In this document: positions 9,813 through 16,798 of the stretch, one piece after another
How positions within the stretch are numbered: the stretch's first letter is position 1
How the letters are laid out: each line of letters opens with the position of its first letter
From: a virus
DNA: 26,830 nucleotides
Strand: one strand, 5' to 3'
Virus record (IMG/VR): IMGVR_UViG_3300048597_000649
Coordinates: 1 to 26,830 of that record
Notes under the pieces: model-generated
What the model was told of the DNA's origin: nothing
Seen by the model: the letters and a program-made list of their open reading frames with translations, nothing else
Database searches by the model: none
Program-made: the position numbers and the translations under genes

Positions 9813-9840
9813 GCCCCGCCACTCGTGAGAGTGACGAGGC
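9813..9840 (-). terminator. Strong stem-loop between tail chaperone and tape measure genes
   Basis: In the 79-nt gap before the tape measure gene there is a 12-bp inverted repeat (10 Watson-Crick pairs and 2 G-U in the minus-strand RNA) with a 4-nt loop. The arms are 9813-9824 and 9829-9840. A CTTGTT follows on the minus strand, weaker than a classic U-run. It could be a leaky terminator that lowers tape measure expression relative to the tail tube, or an RNA processing or stabilising element. Structure is seen; role is inferred. Confidence 0.5.
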
Positions 9841-9869
9841 TCGGTTATGGCAGCGAAGGTGCTTCATTT

Positions 9870-10744
9870 TCAGTTGCGTCTCCTTGCTGCCTGCGCTTCA
9901 AGAATGACCCGGTGCTCGTGGGCCTTAGCGCGAATCCAGGCATCATTCGCGCCTTCTCCTACATCGGGCCCCGGTTGAACCGGGGCCTCTTCCTCATGCT
10001 GCTCGGCTATACGGTCGAGGTAGCCCTGGAGGTCGTCCCATCGGGCAGTGAGGACGTCTCTTCGGGTCCATCCGTAGGCAGTGGCGAAGGCGTGGACGAG
10101 GTCTCGCTCGGCGTCTCGACCGTCCCGATCTTGATCTCCTCCTCGCTCTCCTCCTCCGTCCCGCCGAACATCTCGCTGACCTGATCGACCAGCTCCCGGA
10201 CTTTTCCCTGGAACTGACCCTTCACCAGCTCGACCGACGCGAGCGCCAGCTCCGCCAGCTCATCGAGAGTGCCGTCGTAGAGCAGCTGCTTGCTGATCAC
10301 AGCCAGCGCTTCAGGCACGTTGTCGGCTTCGTCGGCGTCCTGGAGTTCCCGGTCCGGAATCACCACCAGGGCCATGACCTGCAGCACCTGATCGCGGGCC
10401 TGATCCATGACGGTCGGCAGGACCGAGAGCATGATCTGCTCCCAGCCGAGCTGAGCGTCGGGGTCTGGCAGCCTCACGACTCCGCCCGAGGAATCCCACG
10501 CTTCCTGAGAGACGTTCTTCGCGTCTTCGGGGTAGCGCAGCTCGAAGGCCGCCCGCGGGATGTCGATCATGTTCTGATCGCGGTGCTTCCGTGAGACCTC
10601 GGCGATCTGATCCTGGAGGTCCGGCAGCGTCTTCATCAACCCGCCGATGGCGGACATCAGGGAGATTGCCTTTAGGCCGCGGAACGGTCGGAGAGTGTAT
10701 GACCGCTCCCCGACCGTGACCGTAGCGCTAGACATATGCGACAT
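9870..10744 (-). CDS. Tail assembly chaperone, frameshifted long form (G-T type)
   Basis: A -1 frameshift at the slippery heptamer GGGAAAA (10208-10202) joins the chaperone gene to a frame that ends at the TGA at 9872-9870. It adds 110 residues after about residue 181. The extension reads on through ERDLVHAFATAYGW, then a second segment RRDVLTARWDDLQGYLDR, and ends EAQAARRRN. This FxxAYGW plus WDDLQ pattern is typical of the T domain that binds the tape measure during siphovirus tail assembly (lambda gpG/gpGT arrangement). The total is about 291 aa. The extension has no start of its own in a good context and lies immediately before the tape measure gene. The frameshift is inferred from motif, frame and position, and is a well known arrangement. 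Confidence 0.87.
10007..10744 (-). CDS. Tail assembly chaperone, short form (G type)
   Basis: The zero-frame product ends at the TAG at 10009-10007. The start is the ATG at 10744 (MSHMSSATVTVGERS); a GTG at 10747 and an ATG at 10735 are possible, and all overlap the end of the major tail protein gene. The first ~180 residues are a compact helical domain (YTLRPFRGLKAISLMSAIGG at the front, ELAELALASVELVKGQF near the slip site). After the slip site the zero frame becomes Glu-rich and then Ser/Thr/Pro-rich, the low-complexity end usual for short-form chaperones. It helps polymerise tail tube around the tape measure and is not part of the virion. Its position between major tail protein and tape measure is diagnostic. 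Confidence 0.88.
   Translation of the reverse strand: MSHMSSATVTVGERSYTLRPFRGLKAISLMSAIGGLMKTLPDLQDQIAEVSRKHRDQNMIDIPRAAFELRYPEDAKNVSQEAWDSSGGVVRLPDPDAQLGWEQIMLSVLPTVMDQARDQVLQVMALVVIPDRELQDADEADNVPEALAVISKQLLYDGTLDELAELALASVELVKGQFQGKVRELVDQVSEMFGGTEEESEEEIKIGTVETPSETSSTPSPLPTDGPEETSSLPDGTTSRATSTV
10202..10208 (-). promoter_or_regulatory. Programmed -1 ribosomal frameshift site GGGAAAA
   Basis: On the minus strand the zero frame reads CAG GGA AAA GTC, so the heptamer is phased G GGA AAA. That is the canonical X XXY YYZ form and is one base away from the lambda G/GT signal GGGAAAG. Slipping back one base opens the 110-codon extension ending at 9870. No obvious strong pseudoknot follows immediately, only short possible pairings. 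Confidence 0.85.
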
Positions 10745-11750
10745 CACCGTTCTTCACCGTGACAGTGCTCATCGGAGCACCGCCGCGGACCTGGCCGGTG
10801 AGGTTGATCTCGGTCGCCCCGCCGTCCGGGTTGATCGGGATCGCCACGTCCGGCGTCCACTTGACGCTCGGCAGGTCGATCTTGAGCTGACGGGCCGGGC
10901 TGAGGAGTCCGGCGGCGTTCCGGCTGTCGAACTGCGCGACGTAGCTGCCGTTGGCGGGCAGGTACTTCAGCGGCTTCGTGCCGGGCGACGGTGAGGCCGA
11001 TCCGTACACGAGGTTGTTGTAGCTGGCGAGCCCGTTCGAGTCGAGGTAGATCGTGACCGTGACGGTGATCGTCGGCTGACCCATGACCAGGTCGTAGGGC
11101 AGCACCGAGTCAGAGGAGATCAGAGACAGACCTTCGTCCCATGTCACCGAAAACTGCGACTGACCACGGAACACGGAGCCGTCGATGGTGAACGCACCTT
11201 CGGCCTCGGTGTAGAGGAACGGCGCGTTGCTCGTCTGGTTGACGCCGGCCGGGTCTGCGGCGATGGTCTCCGCCGGATCAAGGCCCAGGAGGGTTGGGGT
11301 GGCGCGAACCACCTTCTGACCCGTGGAGCCTTCGATCTGGAGGGAGCCGATACGCATGTCAGCGTGACGCTGCCGCTGGACTACCGATCCACCCTTGCGG
11401 GTCCACCACGTTGACCAGAAGCCGCCGTTGGCGTTCGGCGTGAACGTGTGAGTGTAAGGGTCAGCGCCGCCGGAGACCGACTCCGCACCGAAGAACAGGT
11501 AGCAGAGGTAGCCGATGTCGGGCGGCGTACACTGGACCTGCGGATCACCGGCACCGGACACCGAGTCGACGAAGTCCGCGTAGTTCAGGAACCGGGACTG
11601 GTTGCTGAACGGCTCAGAGCCGTCTTCACGGTTGGCCGAGATGTCGCCGCCGACCTGCCGGAGCTGCTTGATCGCGGTCCCCGCGGCAGTTCCCTTCGCG
11701 CTCTGTTTAGCGACCCAGAGGCCGTAGATGCTGCTTTCCATTACGGGCAT
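10728..11750 (-). CDS. Major tail (tube) protein
   Basis: This 340-aa protein begins at the ATG at 11750, sharing one base with the preceding stop (TAATG). It opens MPVMESSIYGLWVAKQSAKGTAAGT, a start much used by phage tail tube proteins, and continues as an alternating beta-strand protein with Gly/Thr-rich loops (YTHTFTPNANGGFWSTWW, FTIDGSVFRGQSQFSVTWDEG). The C-terminal part (DVAIPINPDGGATEINLTGQ, then STVTVKNGDVAYV) is also beta-rich. Its place immediately before the frameshifted chaperones and tape measure is the standard one for the tail tube subunit of siphoviruses. Stacked rings of it would form the tube that conducts DNA. No extra decoration domain is obvious. Confidence 0.88.
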   Translation of the reverse strand: MPVMESSIYGLWVAKQSAKGTAAGTAIKQLRQVGGDISANREDGSEPFSNQSRFLNYADFVDSVSGAGDPQVQCTPPDIGYLCYLFFGAESVSGGADPYTHTFTPNANGGFWSTWWTRKGGSVVQRQRHADMRIGSLQIEGSTGQKVVRATPTLLGLDPAETIAADPAGVNQTSNAPFLYTEAEGAFTIDGSVFRGQSQFSVTWDEGLSLISSDSVLPYDLVMGQPTITVTVTIYLDSNGLASYNNLVYGSASPSPGTKPLKYLPANGSYVAQFDSRNAAGLLSPARQLKIDLPSVKWTPDVAIPINPDGGATEINLTGQVRGGAPMSTVTVKNGDVAYV

Positions 11751-11971
11751 TACTTACTCTCCTTCTTGCTCGGCGCAGCCTTCACTACGGCGGGGTGGGT
11801 GTTGAGGATCTCCGCGACGTCTCGGTCATCGGAGTGGTCGAGGTCGAGGACGATGGTTCCGCCCCCGTCTTTGAGTGCGGCAGCGATGTCGAAGGTCAGC
11901 CCGTCGGCGATAGATGCGGTCGCCCCGGACAGATCCTCGCTGGCAGCCTTGAACGCGATCTTCTGCGCCAT
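11750..11971 (-). CDS. Small hypothetical protein upstream of the major tail protein
   Basis: This 73-aa protein has a strong AGGAGG Shine-Dalgarno before the ATG at 11971 and ends in a TAATG overlap with the major tail protein gene, so the two are probably translationally coupled. It reads MAQKIAFKAASEDLSGATAS, then an acidic middle (TIVLDLDHSDDRDVAEIL), and a basic Lys-rich end (APSKKESK). There are no Cys residues or membrane segments. I do not recognise the family. Between tail completion and tail tube genes it could be a minor tail or chaperone-like accessory protein, but that is position alone. Confidence 0.75.
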   Translation of the reverse strand: MAQKIAFKAASEDLSGATASIADGLTFDIAAALKDGGGTIVLDLDHSDDRDVAEILNTHPAVVKAAPSKKESK

Positions 11972-12000
11972 AGTGAGCCTCCTGTGAGGTGGTGATTTGA

Positions 12001-12014
12001 GACCCCTACGGGTC
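12001..12014. repeat. Short inverted repeat in a 66-nt gap
   Basis: GACCCCTACGGGTC forms a 5-bp stem with a 4-nt loop in the space between the tail terminator stop (12038) and the next gene's ribosome binding site. It is weak, and no U-run follows on the minus strand. It may be a minor attenuation or processing hairpin. Confidence 0.25.
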
Positions 12015-12037
12015 AGGATCGTCTTTTGCCCTATGGC

Positions 12038-12475
12038 TCAGACGTACAGCTCGAACCCAAACCCGATGACGTATGTGAACGCCTGCTCGGTGAGTTCGAT
12101 GGGCTGGAGTTCTTTCCAGACCCGTGAGTGGATGACCGTGAGGCCACCCATGCTCCAGTTGAACTTGTCGTCTATCTCGGCCCGAATCTGATCGGCCAGA
12201 GTCGCCGCGGCCGGAGCTGCGGTGGTCCTGATCCACAGATCGAGATTCTGCTGCCGGATGTAAGTAGCGGCCTTCGGCGGCTGGGTGATCCCGCCGGAGA
12301 GAAAGACCCCGAGCACGGCGGTTGCGCCGACCTCTGAAGGCTTGGTTCCTTCGCCAGGGGCCGGGACACCGTTGCGCGGTTCGATCCACATCGGAGGTTT
12401 CGGGCCTGAGACGGACGGGGCTCGGACGATGTTGGCCGAGACAAGGTGGGTGCGGAGAGCTTCACGAACGTCCAT
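12038..12475 (-). CDS. Tail terminator-like protein
   Basis: This 145-aa protein starts at the ATG at 12475, overlapping the previous gene by 14 nt. It begins MDVREALRTHLVSANIV, has a central strand-rich part (YIRQQNLDLWIRTTAAPAAATLADQIRAEIDD) and ends TEQAFTYVIGFGFELYV. Size, the helix-then-beta pattern ending in a strand, and position between an HK97 gp10-like protein and the tail tube match tail terminator / tail completion proteins, which form a ring that stops tail tube growth and joins the tail to the head. The assignment rests on position and general pattern. Confidence 0.7.
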   Translation of the reverse strand: MDVREALRTHLVSANIVRAPSVSGPKPPMWIEPRNGVPAPGEGTKPSEVGATAVLGVFLSGGITQPPKAATYIRQQNLDLWIRTTAAPAAATLADQIRAEIDDKFNWSMGGLTVIHSRVWKELQPIELTEQAFTYVIGFGFELYV

Positions 12476-12815
12476 TCTTCAGCCCCCTCTTGATCGTGTC
12501 GGCGATGGTCTGGGTGTAGCGGGCCGACTCGCTGGTCAGCGGCTCTTCGAGGTACTTGGCCTTCCCGCCCTTCGGGTGCGAAAACGTCGTGTTCTCGTGC
12601 TGGATCTGGGCGTACGGCGTTGAGAACGTGACGCGGCCAATCACGGTCGAGCCGTGGCGCTCCACTTCTGCGGAGCCGGTGCCTGCCAGAGTTCCCTCGT
12701 CTCGGGGTGCCTCCCGCTGCGCCCTGCCGACAAGATCCTCGGTGATGATCCGCATTGCCGCCATGAGGTCGCCCTTCATGGCCTGCCGGACTGCCTTGGT
12801 GTTAGGCGTTGGCAA
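12462..12815 (-). CDS. HK97 gp10-like head-tail/tail completion protein
   Basis: This 117-aa protein starts at the ATG at 12815, overlapping the MuF-like gene by 14 nt. The segment APRDEGTLAGTGSAEV followed by a strand pair and FSTPYAQIQHENTTFSHP, then GGKAKYLEEPL, is the typical signature of HK97 gp10-like proteins (tail completion or neck proteins). Members are usually 100-150 aa, so this is full length. It acts at the head-tail joint. Neighbours on both sides are connector or tail completion genes, which agrees. Confidence 0.85.
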   Translation of the reverse strand: MPTPNTKAVRQAMKGDLMAAMRIITEDLVGRAQREAPRDEGTLAGTGSAEVERHGSTVIGRVTFSTPYAQIQHENTTFSHPKGGKAKYLEEPLTSESARYTQTIADTIKRGLKNGRS

Positions 12816-13596
12816 AAGCGGCCTCCAGTTCCTTCAGGGTCGTGTCGGACGGGGTGAGGATGCATTCGCAGCGAGGATGCAGTGGGGGCATCGTCTCGAT
12901 CACCTCGTAGCCCGGGGTCGCCCCGGTCAGGCTGTACTCGTTGCCGTCGAGCGCCTGACACTCCTCGCAGGCTTCGCCGTTGGCGTCCCAGATCACGAGG
13001 TCCAGCCCGCCTTCGATCAGGCGGTTCTTCGTGCCCTCGCTTACGGCCTCGCGGGTGGTCGTTCTCATCACCATCTCGCTGTAGGACTTGAGCCCCCAGT
13101 CACGCCCTGCTCGGTCTACGAAAGTGGACACTCCTTGCTTGGTGAGGGCTTCGACCATGCCTGCGGTCGCCTCTACGCGGGTGCTGCCTTCGGCAATCTG
13201 GAGTGCGGCGAGCCGGAGTCCTTCGCGGCGGAAGACGTCTTCGGCCTGCCGTCCGATGTTGAGCATCCCCTGCCCGAGCCGGGTAGACATGGAGTCCGCC
13301 AGCACATTTACGGCTTCGGTGTGGATGCCGCCGAAAGCCCCCTGGACCCCGGCGATACCGGCTACCTTCAGCCCGTCTTTGTAGCTGGCCTGAAGGATGG
13401 CAACCGCCCGCGGCAAGGTAGCGGCCTGAAGTTCAGTGAGTAGACCTTGGATCTGCGCGAGCTGGTTTCGCCGGTAGGTGGCGGTCCCAAGCTGCCCGGA
13501 GGCGACGGCACGTTCGACCTGGAGTGCGAGCTGGCGCTCTGCGGTCTCGTATATGCGGATCAGCGCAGTGACCTGGCGCTGATGGTCCCAGGTCAC
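12802..13596 (-). CDS. MuF-like minor head protein
   Basis: This 264-aa protein starts at a GTG at 13596 (GTGA overlap with the previous stop; GGAAG about five bases upstream). The N-terminal 190 residues are helical. Residues about 190-255 hold the MuF C-terminal pattern: RTTTREAVSEGTKNR, then CEECQALDGNEYSLTG and PPLHPRCEC, with paired Cys and a His-Pro-x-Cys-x-Cys likely to bind zinc. In SPP1 the related gp7 binds portal and is packaged with the capsid. Here the gene is not next to the portal but lies after the connectors, about 5 kb downstream of it. Full length for a short-type MuF protein. No toxin domain is fused to it. Confidence 0.85.
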   Translation of the reverse strand: MTWDHQRQVTALIRIYETAERQLALQVERAVASGQLGTATYRRNQLAQIQGLLTELQAATLPRAVAILQASYKDGLKVAGIAGVQGAFGGIHTEAVNVLADSMSTRLGQGMLNIGRQAEDVFRREGLRLAALQIAEGSTRVEATAGMVEALTKQGVSTFVDRAGRDWGLKSYSEMVMRTTTREAVSEGTKNRLIEGGLDLVIWDANGEACEECQALDGNEYSLTGATPGYEVIETMPPLHPRCECILTPSDTTLKELEAAFANA

Positions 13597-13931
13597 GAGA
13601 CTTCCAGCGTGAGCCGCGTAGTGGCCAGGCTCCCCACCCCCGGCAGTGAGCGGGCTTCGATCAACTGAACCTTGCCGACGTATTCGGTGCCGCGGTGAGT
13701 GAAAGTGGCCTCTTCGCCTTCAGACCATGTCCGCAGGTCGGTTTCGACGATCAGGCTCCGGCGAATCAGCACATCGTCGGTCGGGCCGAAACTCCGCTCC
13801 CGGCTTTCGGTGAAGTAGGCCGGGGTCGAGCCGGACCAAAGGACAGTCCCGGCACCCGCGCCGGTGTTCCAGTCCTCGGAGCTTCCGCCTCCGGCGACTT
13901 CGGTGAGCAGGGCGTTGGACTGAGGGATCAT
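13593..13931 (-). CDS. Head closure / stopper-like protein
   Basis: This 112-aa protein has an ATG at 13931 overlapping the previous stop as ATGA. It begins MIPQSNALLTEVAGGGSSED, with a Gly/Ser-rich linker, followed by a beta-rich part (DVLIRRSLIVETDLRTW, then EEATFTHRGTEYVGKVQLIEA) and a terminal strand (LATTRLTLEVS). The small beta-barrel pattern and position right after the connector protein fit the head closure or stopper family (SPP1 gp16-like). Sequence alone does not give a strong family signature, so the name rests on position and general fold. Confidence 0.65.
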   Translation of the reverse strand: MIPQSNALLTEVAGGGSSEDWNTGAGAGTVLWSGSTPAYFTESRERSFGPTDDVLIRRSLIVETDLRTWSEGEEATFTHRGTEYVGKVQLIEARSLPGVGSLATTRLTLEVS

Positions 13932-14593
13932 CTGGCCCTGCCCGACCGCACGATCAGGTAGGCATCGATCAGAAGATCAGAAACTTCGGTGCCAAAGAGC
14001 GACCCCGAGCGGCCAGAGGTTTCGAAGTCCGGCCCCTTGATCGTGTCCCACTGCTGCGACTGGAGGACATCAGGGTTAGCGTGAAGCCGGGAGGCAACCT
14101 TTACGGTCGCCCGGTTGAGCTTGGTCCACTGCCAGGGCTGAACCTCTTCTTCGATCACCTTGCGCCCGGTGGCGGGGTCAGTCTCCCGCGCTCCGAGCTG
14201 GGCGTCGATCCAGTCTTCGGCGCTGAGGATGAGTTCCGTCGCCGCCTCGTCAGGAAGCTCAACATCGGTCAGATCGAGGGCTTCACGGAGCTGGGTGACG
14301 TTCGCGTAAGCCGTGCCCGAAGTCTGGTAGCGAATCGGGTCTGAATCGAAAGTCGAGGATCCATCAGACCACCGGATGACGTACCAGCCGTCTTCGACCG
14401 CTGCGAGCGCCGTCGTGAAATTGCGCGTCGCCGGGGCGGAAGGGTCAGCGTCTAGCGGAGAGAGGGCGATGGTCTGAATCGTGGTGTAGGGGCCCGCCTC
14501 GAAAGCGGCTTCGCGAATCAGCGCCGAAGTAAACGGCACCGAGTCATAACGGCGCGGGGGTGCGTAGCCTTCGAAAGTGCGGGTGTAAGGCAT
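13928..14593 (-). CDS. Head-tail connector (adaptor) protein
   Basis: This 221-aa protein starts at the ATG at 14593, directly abutting the previous stop. The C-terminal half is helical, with the pattern of gp6/gp15-type adaptor proteins: VTQLREALDLTDVELPDEAA, then LILSAEDWIDAQLG, WTKLNRATVKVASRLH and a final VSDLLIDAYLIVR. Those proteins bind under the portal as a dodecameric ring. The first ~95 residues are an additional beta-rich domain (TIQTIALSPLDAD, EDGWYVIRWSDGSSTFDSDPI), which makes the protein about twice as long as a minimal adaptor. The adaptor role is well supported by pattern and position; the N-terminal domain's role is unknown. Confidence 0.75.
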   Translation of the reverse strand: MPYTRTFEGYAPPRRYDSVPFTSALIREAAFEAGPYTTIQTIALSPLDADPSAPATRNFTTALAAVEDGWYVIRWSDGSSTFDSDPIRYQTSGTAYANVTQLREALDLTDVELPDEAATELILSAEDWIDAQLGARETDPATGRKVIEEEVQPWQWTKLNRATVKVASRLHANPDVLQSQQWDTIKGPDFETSGRSGSLFGTEVSDLLIDAYLIVRSGRAR

Positions 14594-14824
14594 CTAGCTA
14601 ATCCTTCCGGTGCGGCCTTTGCCGAGGTTGCCGTTGTCTTCCTGGGCGCCCGTCCCCCGCTTGCCGATCTGGGGCGTCGCGGGTGGCGCGAGCTCGCCGC
14701 GCTGGGCGATGATGGTGTGTCCGTTGCGGTCGTCTGCGCCCTTGCCTGTGCGCGGCTGGGTGACAAGCGTGGGAACGGCGGGCACGTCCACCGTGACGGT
14801 CATGCTCAGGTCGCCGTCCGCCAT
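14594..14824 (-). CDS. Small hypothetical protein
   Basis: This 76-aa protein starts at the ATG at 14824, overlapping the fibre gene's stop by one base (TAATG), so translation is probably coupled. It reads [20 protein letters not shown] and then a Gly/Arg/Lys-rich, low-complexity tail (GKRGTGAQEDNGNLGKGRTG). No domain is recognised and there is no Cys or membrane segment. Its place between the head fibre and the connector suggests a virion accessory protein. A longer frame reaching 14878 would overlap the fibre gene needlessly. Confidence 0.65.
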   Translation of the reverse strand: MADGDLSMTVTVDVPAVPTLVTQPRTGKGADDRNGHTIIAQRGELAPPATPQIGKRGTGAQEDNGNLGKGRTGRIS

Positions 14825-16554
14825 TAGATCAGCACCCAGGAGTTCGCGGCGTAGCATTGGAGCGTGGCGGACTGCCACTGCGTCAGGTCTTTCGTAGCCG
14901 CCCCGTCAATCGTGTCCGTGCTGTTGGCGTCGATGGTGACGGTGCCGGTGTTGACGTTCTTTACGACGTACACAGTTCCGACCACTGCGGCGGGGAGGTT
15001 GACCGTCATGGCGCTGCCCTTGTTGCACACCACCGTGTGGTCGGCGGCGGTCAGGGTGGTGGTGTCGGTGACCGTGCGGACTGCGAGCTTGAGCCCGGTG
15101 AAGGCGGCCTCGCCGTCCTTGCCGACCGAGGCCAGCGGGGTGCCGCCGCTGTTCTGCCACTCCTGAACTGCCGTGGTCTGCGCCGAGCCGCCCCGGATGA
15201 AGATGCGGCGGTTCGTCTGCGACGGGCCTACGCCTGCGCCGTAGATCGTGCTGCCGATGTTGAGCTGGTTCGACCCGGCAGCGGTGAGGGGCGAGGCCGA
15301 AACGCCAACGCTGATGTTGTGCTGACCGGAGGTGCAGTCGTTGTACGAACCCAGCATGACGTTGTTGCTGCCGGTGGTCGATGCCCCGCTGTAGTAGCCG
15401 ATGCCGATGTTGTGCGAGGCGGTGGACATCGCGGCAAGGACGTTTGCGCCGATGCCGACGTTGAAGCTGCCGGTTGTACAGGCTGCCAGCACCGACGCGC
15501 CGAAGGCGTAGTTTTGGTTGCCGGACGTGATGTTGCCCCCGGCTGAGGTGCCGAACAGGGTGTTGCCCGATCCGACCGTAATCTTGTTGCCCGCGTTCAC
15601 GCCGAGGGCTGTGTTCGTGCCGCCCGAGGTCAGTGATGCGAGCGCCCCGAAACCTACTGCGGTCAGCTTCCCGTCTGCGGTGAATACGCGGGTGCCGTCC
15701 ACGGTGATGTAGCGGGACGAGAGGTTCGCCTTGTTTGCGATGCTGCGGTCCAGAATGAAGGAGGGCAGTGATGCGTCCGGCACCGCGTCAACGTGAGAGG
15801 TCGTGGTGTTGTCCGCGATAGTCGCCACCAGCGAGCCGTAGGAAACCGAGTCGCCCACCTTGCCTCGGTATATCTTGCGCCCGACTACGGCAGGGTCAGG
15901 CGAGATGGGAATGTTGGTGATGCTGACCTGCTGGTTGCCCGAGGTCGTGGTGACGGCCATGCTGGTCCGGGCGGACGTGTCACCCAGTGCGGTGTAGTAG
16001 GCGACCGAGTAGTAGTACAGCCCGATCTGAAGCCCCGCCCCGGCTACAGCCGTAAGCGTCATGTTGCTGCTCGGCGGCTGAACCAGCTCCACGTTCAGTC
16101 CGGCCTTCGTGTTGATGCCGCCCGTGGTGCCGGTGCCGTAAACGTCGAGTTGATGCTGCGGTGTCCTGCCAACGCCGACGCGATTGTTGCTGTCGTCGTA
16201 GATCAGCGCGGAAGCGCCGCCGAAGGAGCCTCCGTTGTTGTACTGAACCTGCCCGTCAGACCCGGCAATTGCGGGCATAGGTCCAGGGTCGCCCTGTGGC
16301 CCGGTTGCGCCCGTGGCTCCGGGGTCGCCCTGCGGACCCTGCGGCCCGGTGTCTCCAGTTGGCCCCGCTGGTCCCGTGTCTCCGGTGTCACCCTTCGCGC
16401 CGGTAGCGCCAGCGGGTCCGGTGTCTCCGGGGATACCCTGCGGGCCGGGGTCGCCCGTGTCGCCCTTCGCGCCCTTGATGTCCTCAGCGGTGAGGGTACG
16501 GGTGTCGCCGTCCTCCTCGATAAGGATGGGGCCGGTGAAGGTGATTTCGGGCAT
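14824..16554 (-). CDS. Head-fibre-like protein with collagen-like and YadA-like repeats
   Basis: This 576-aa protein has a strong AGGAGG before the ATG at 16554. Residues 1-27 form a short beta-rich head-binding-like segment. Residues 28-92 are about 21 uninterrupted Gly-x-y triplets ([13 protein letters not shown]...), a collagen-like triple helix. Residues about 101-140 carry a fibre motif ([29 protein letters not shown]). Residues about 296-435 hold repeated units ending in [39 protein letters not shown] and NISVGVSAS, like the beta-roll head repeats of YadA adhesins. A C-terminal domain ([20 protein letters not shown]) closes it. It should be a trimeric fibre. Its gene lies between capsid and connectors, so it may decorate the head rather than the tail. 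Confidence 0.82.
   Translation of the reverse strand: MPEITFTGPILIEEDGDTRTLTAEDIKGAKGDTGDPGPQGIPGDTGPAGATGAKGDTGDTGPAGPTGDTGPQGPQGDPGATGATGPQGDPGPMPAIAGSDGQVQYNNGGSFGGASALIYDDSNNRVGVGRTPQHQLDVYGTGTTGGINTKAGLNVELVQPPSSNMTLTAVAGAGLQIGLYYYSVAYYTALGDTSARTSMAVTTTSGNQQVSITNIPISPDPAVVGRKIYRGKVGDSVSYGSLVATIADNTTTSHVDAVPDASLPSFILDRSIANKANLSSRYITVDGTRVFTADGKLTAVGFGALASLTSGGTNTALGVNAGNKITVGSGNTLFGTSAGGNITSGNQNYAFGASVLAACTTGSFNVGIGANVLAAMSTASHNIGIGYYSGASTTGSNNVMLGSYNDCTSGQHNISVGVSASPLTAAGSNQLNIGSTIYGAGVGPSQTNRRIFIRGGSAQTTAVQEWQNSGGTPLASVGKDGEAAFTGLKLAVRTVTDTTTLTAADHTVVCNKGSAMTVNLPAAVVGTVYVVKNVNTGTVTIDANSTDTIDGAATKDLTQWQSATLQCYAANSWVLI
16276..16471 (-). repeat. Collagen-like Gly-x-y coding repeats
   Basis: A run of imperfect 9-nt units encodes about 21 Gly-x-y triplets in the fibre gene. 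The units are similar enough at DNA level (GGCCCGGTG, GGTCCGGTG and relatives) to allow slippage and change in repeat number. Confidence 0.8.
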
Positions 16555-16580
16555 TGGGCCTCCTGAGAGGGGAGAAAGTT

Positions 16581-16603
16581 GGGCCGAGGCCGAAGCCCCG
16601 GCC
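16581..16603 (-). terminator. UUCG stem-loop, downstream copy
   Basis: A 23-nt sequence, identical to that at 16768-16790, folds in the minus-strand RNA into a 9-bp stem (one G-U) closed by C(UUCG)G. It lies just after the stop of the 44-aa gene (16610). The U-run after it is poor, so it may act as a weak terminator, an RNase barrier or a processing site. Confidence 0.55.
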
Positions 16604-16609
16604 GCTCTT

Positions 16610-16744
16610 TCACTTCGAAGGCTTGACCTCGTGCTCGCCCGTGTCGAGGTTGCGGGTCACGGTGACGGTCTCGCCGTCAGGGTTCACCACTTCGTAGGTC
16701 TCGACGCGGCCTTCGCTCTTCGGTGCTGCTTTCTTTTCTGCCAT
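16610..16744 (-). CDS. 44-aa acidic/basic small protein after the capsid gene
   Basis: This is a small open frame with a near-ideal Shine-Dalgarno (AAGGAGAG, about five bases before the ATG at 16744) and a TGA stop at 16612-16610. The protein starts [20 protein letters not shown] and ends [10 protein letters not shown] Lys-rich start is followed by beta-strand-like YEVVNPDG and ETVTVTRN. It lies alone between two identical hairpins, directly downstream of the major capsid gene. I do not recognise the family. Small proteins at this position in other phages are sometimes capsid decoration or assembly factors. The strong ribosome site and isolation by hairpins make it a real gene. Confidence 0.8.
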   Translation of the reverse strand: MAEKKAAPKSEGRVETYEVVNPDGETVTVTRNLDTGEHEVKPSK

Positions 16745-16767
16745 GTTCTCTCCTTGTCAGAAGTGAC

Positions 16768-16790
16768 GGGCCGAGGCCGAAGCCCCGGCC
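16768..16790 (-). terminator. UUCG stem-loop, upstream copy
   Basis: This is the same 23-nt sequence as at 16581-16603, here 8 nt after the capsid gene's stop. The stem is 9 bp with one G-U and a UUCG tetraloop. It could terminate part of the transcripts after the highly expressed capsid gene or protect its mRNA 3' end. Confidence 0.55.
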
Positions 16791-16798
16791 CTGATCAC

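Noticed and set aside
12556-13443. 295-codon plus-strand frame opposite the MuF-like and gp10-like genes
   Set aside because: Crosses two well supported minus-strand genes and shows no domain.
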